Shown in pieces: positions 6,363-7,017 of a stretch of 7,017 nucleotides of DNA (positions are counted from its first letter, which is position 1; each line of letters starts with the position of its first letter). The DNA comes from Candidatus Sulfopaludibacter sp. SbA3 (GTDB lineage: Bacteria; Acidobacteriota; Terriglobia; Bryobacterales; Bryobacteraceae), in NCBI GenBank assembly GCA_945900935.1, contig CAMDKT010000321.1, positions 1 to 7,017 on the forward strand. The letters run 5' to 3'. The position numbers and the translations under genes are program-made. The notes under the pieces were generated by a model. That model was not told the DNA's origin. It ran no database searches and saw only the letters and a program-made list of their open reading frames with translations.

Positions 6363-7017
6363 ATGCGCATTTCCCGCCGTACAAGTGGCGGTCGCGGTGA
6401 ATACGAGATCAGCGAAACGGCGCCGAACGGTTTGGCGCCGAAGGACTTGTTTTTCCGCCGTATCCTTTTGGTGTTCGGTCCGGATTGGGTTGTTGATTCG
6501 GGAGTGCAACTCACGAATCAGGGAGGGAATCGACGGCTTCGATTGTTGGACGCTGGGATGCAGTTGCATCGTCAGGTCGCAGCTGCCTTGATGATGCCGC
6601 ATTCGGTGCGGACTGATGCATCGTTGGGACGCCGTATGCCGATTTTGCAGGCTGATCTCAAAGGAAAGTCGACGCGGCCGGTGCGCCCGCTTGGCGACTG
6701 CCTGCCGTGGCACAACACCGGCAACCGCCTGCACCCGAACCAGAAGCCAGTGCCAAGTCTAAAGCCCATTATTGAAACTTTCACCGAGAGGGGAGAGTTG
6801 GTGTTAGACCCATTTTGTGGAAGCGGTACCTCGCTTCTTGCCCGCCAAGATTCTCGGCAGGCGGTACTTCGGTGTTGAACTTCAGCCGAAGTACGTCCGA
6901 TCTACGCATCGATTTCAGATGCCGAGGCGTTCGCGGACCTCTTTGAAACCCTCTTTGATGAGGCTGGGGTGGGACAAGAGCAGCCTAAAGGGCCAAGCGG
7001 CGAGGAAGTTTGCTTGA
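6363..7017 (+). pseudogene. Frameshifted chimeric relic: unknown domain plus C-terminal half of a DNA N4/N6 methyltransferase
   Basis: The frame from ATG 6363 runs to a stop at 6876-6878 (171 residues). Residues 1 to about 95 form a domain I do not recognise, opening with RISRRTSGGRGEYEI and containing QLHRQVAAALMMPH. From about residue 100 the sequence is the C-terminal part of a beta-class (PF01555-like) DNA methyltransferase: LPWHNTGNRLHPNQKPV, then motif I with the AdoMet-binding LVLDPFCGSGT (bases 6801-6833). After LL the match jumps to the +1 frame at 6844 (AKILGRRYFGVELQPKYVR), as if one C were inserted at 6841-6843. It probably returns to the first frame near 6897-6900 (IYASISDAEAFADLF), which stays open to the window edge. 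The +1 frame instead stops at 7015-7017. The catalytic motif IV (DPPY or SPPY) that should precede this part is missing, so a working enzyme is unlikely. Sequencing error could explain the frameshifts but not the missing half. No good ribosome binding site precedes 6363. Confidence 0.75.
6494..6520. repeat. 27-bp near-perfect palindrome inside the relic
   Basis: TGATTCG (6494-6500) pairs with CGAATCA (6514-6520), and GAGT (6502-6505) pairs with ACTC (6509-6512). One G/A mismatch separates the two stem parts, and the loop is GCA. This gives eleven base pairs out of twelve. It lies in the part encoding the unrecognised domain. Function is unknown; it could be chance, a protein-binding site or a remnant of a recombination site. 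Confidence 0.5.

Noticed and set aside
6310..6402. SPPM in the second plus-strand frame (about 6328-6339) as a possible displaced motif IV of the methyltransferase.
   Set aside because: The fourth residue is not Y, F or W, the surrounding sequence does not resemble a methyltransferase, and the frame stops at 6402.

Overview
The window looks like a fragment of a GC-rich, Gram-negative-type chromosome. The best guess is Acidobacteriota of the Bryobacter/Solibacter kind, with Planctomycetota or Verrucomicrobiota as alternatives. This rests mainly on a two-gene operon coding for a large PSD-type c-heme protein (DUF1587/1595/1592/1588/1585 domain string) and a DUF1552 protein. That pair is characteristic of these phyla and is often present in many copies per genome. 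The taxonomic call is an inference from family knowledge; no rRNA or other marker gene is present.

Layout. (1) Positions 1-792, minus strand: the N-terminal 264 residues of an MFS transporter of the anion:cation symporter (ACS) type, cut off by the left edge. (2) 802-1134, minus strand: cutA, just upstream of the transporter gene and 9 bp from it, probably co-transcribed from a promoter at 1162-1191. (3) 1185-1526, plus strand: a small FtsB/DivIC-like septum protein, divergent from cutA across a 50-bp gap. (4) 1683-1711: a good sigma-70-type promoter, followed by the DUF1592 gene (1741-4731) and the DUF1552 gene (4735-6027), separated by 3 nt. (5) 6028-6362: a non-coding stretch with two hairpins. 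(6) 6363-7017: a degraded gene in which an unrecognised N-terminal domain (RISRRTSGGRGEYEI motif) runs in frame into the C-terminal half of a DNA N4/N6 methyltransferase. The methyltransferase part is then broken by a probable +1 and a compensating -1 frameshift.

How the genes work together. The DUF1592 protein has a Sec-type signal and two CxxCH heme c motifs. The DUF1552 protein has a twin-arginine signal (SRRTFLRG). Both should therefore act outside the cytoplasm, probably on the same process, but the substrate is unknown. cutA and the transporter form one transcription unit without an obvious shared task. The FtsB-like protein belongs to cell division. The right end resembles the edge of an accessory region: a restriction-modification-like relic, palindromes, and no catalytic methyltransferase motif left.

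The most interesting items are the uncharacterised DUF1592/DUF1552 pair, with its large unassigned central region, and the chimeric frameshifted methyltransferase relic. I found no CRISPR array, intact mobile element, tRNA or rRNA.
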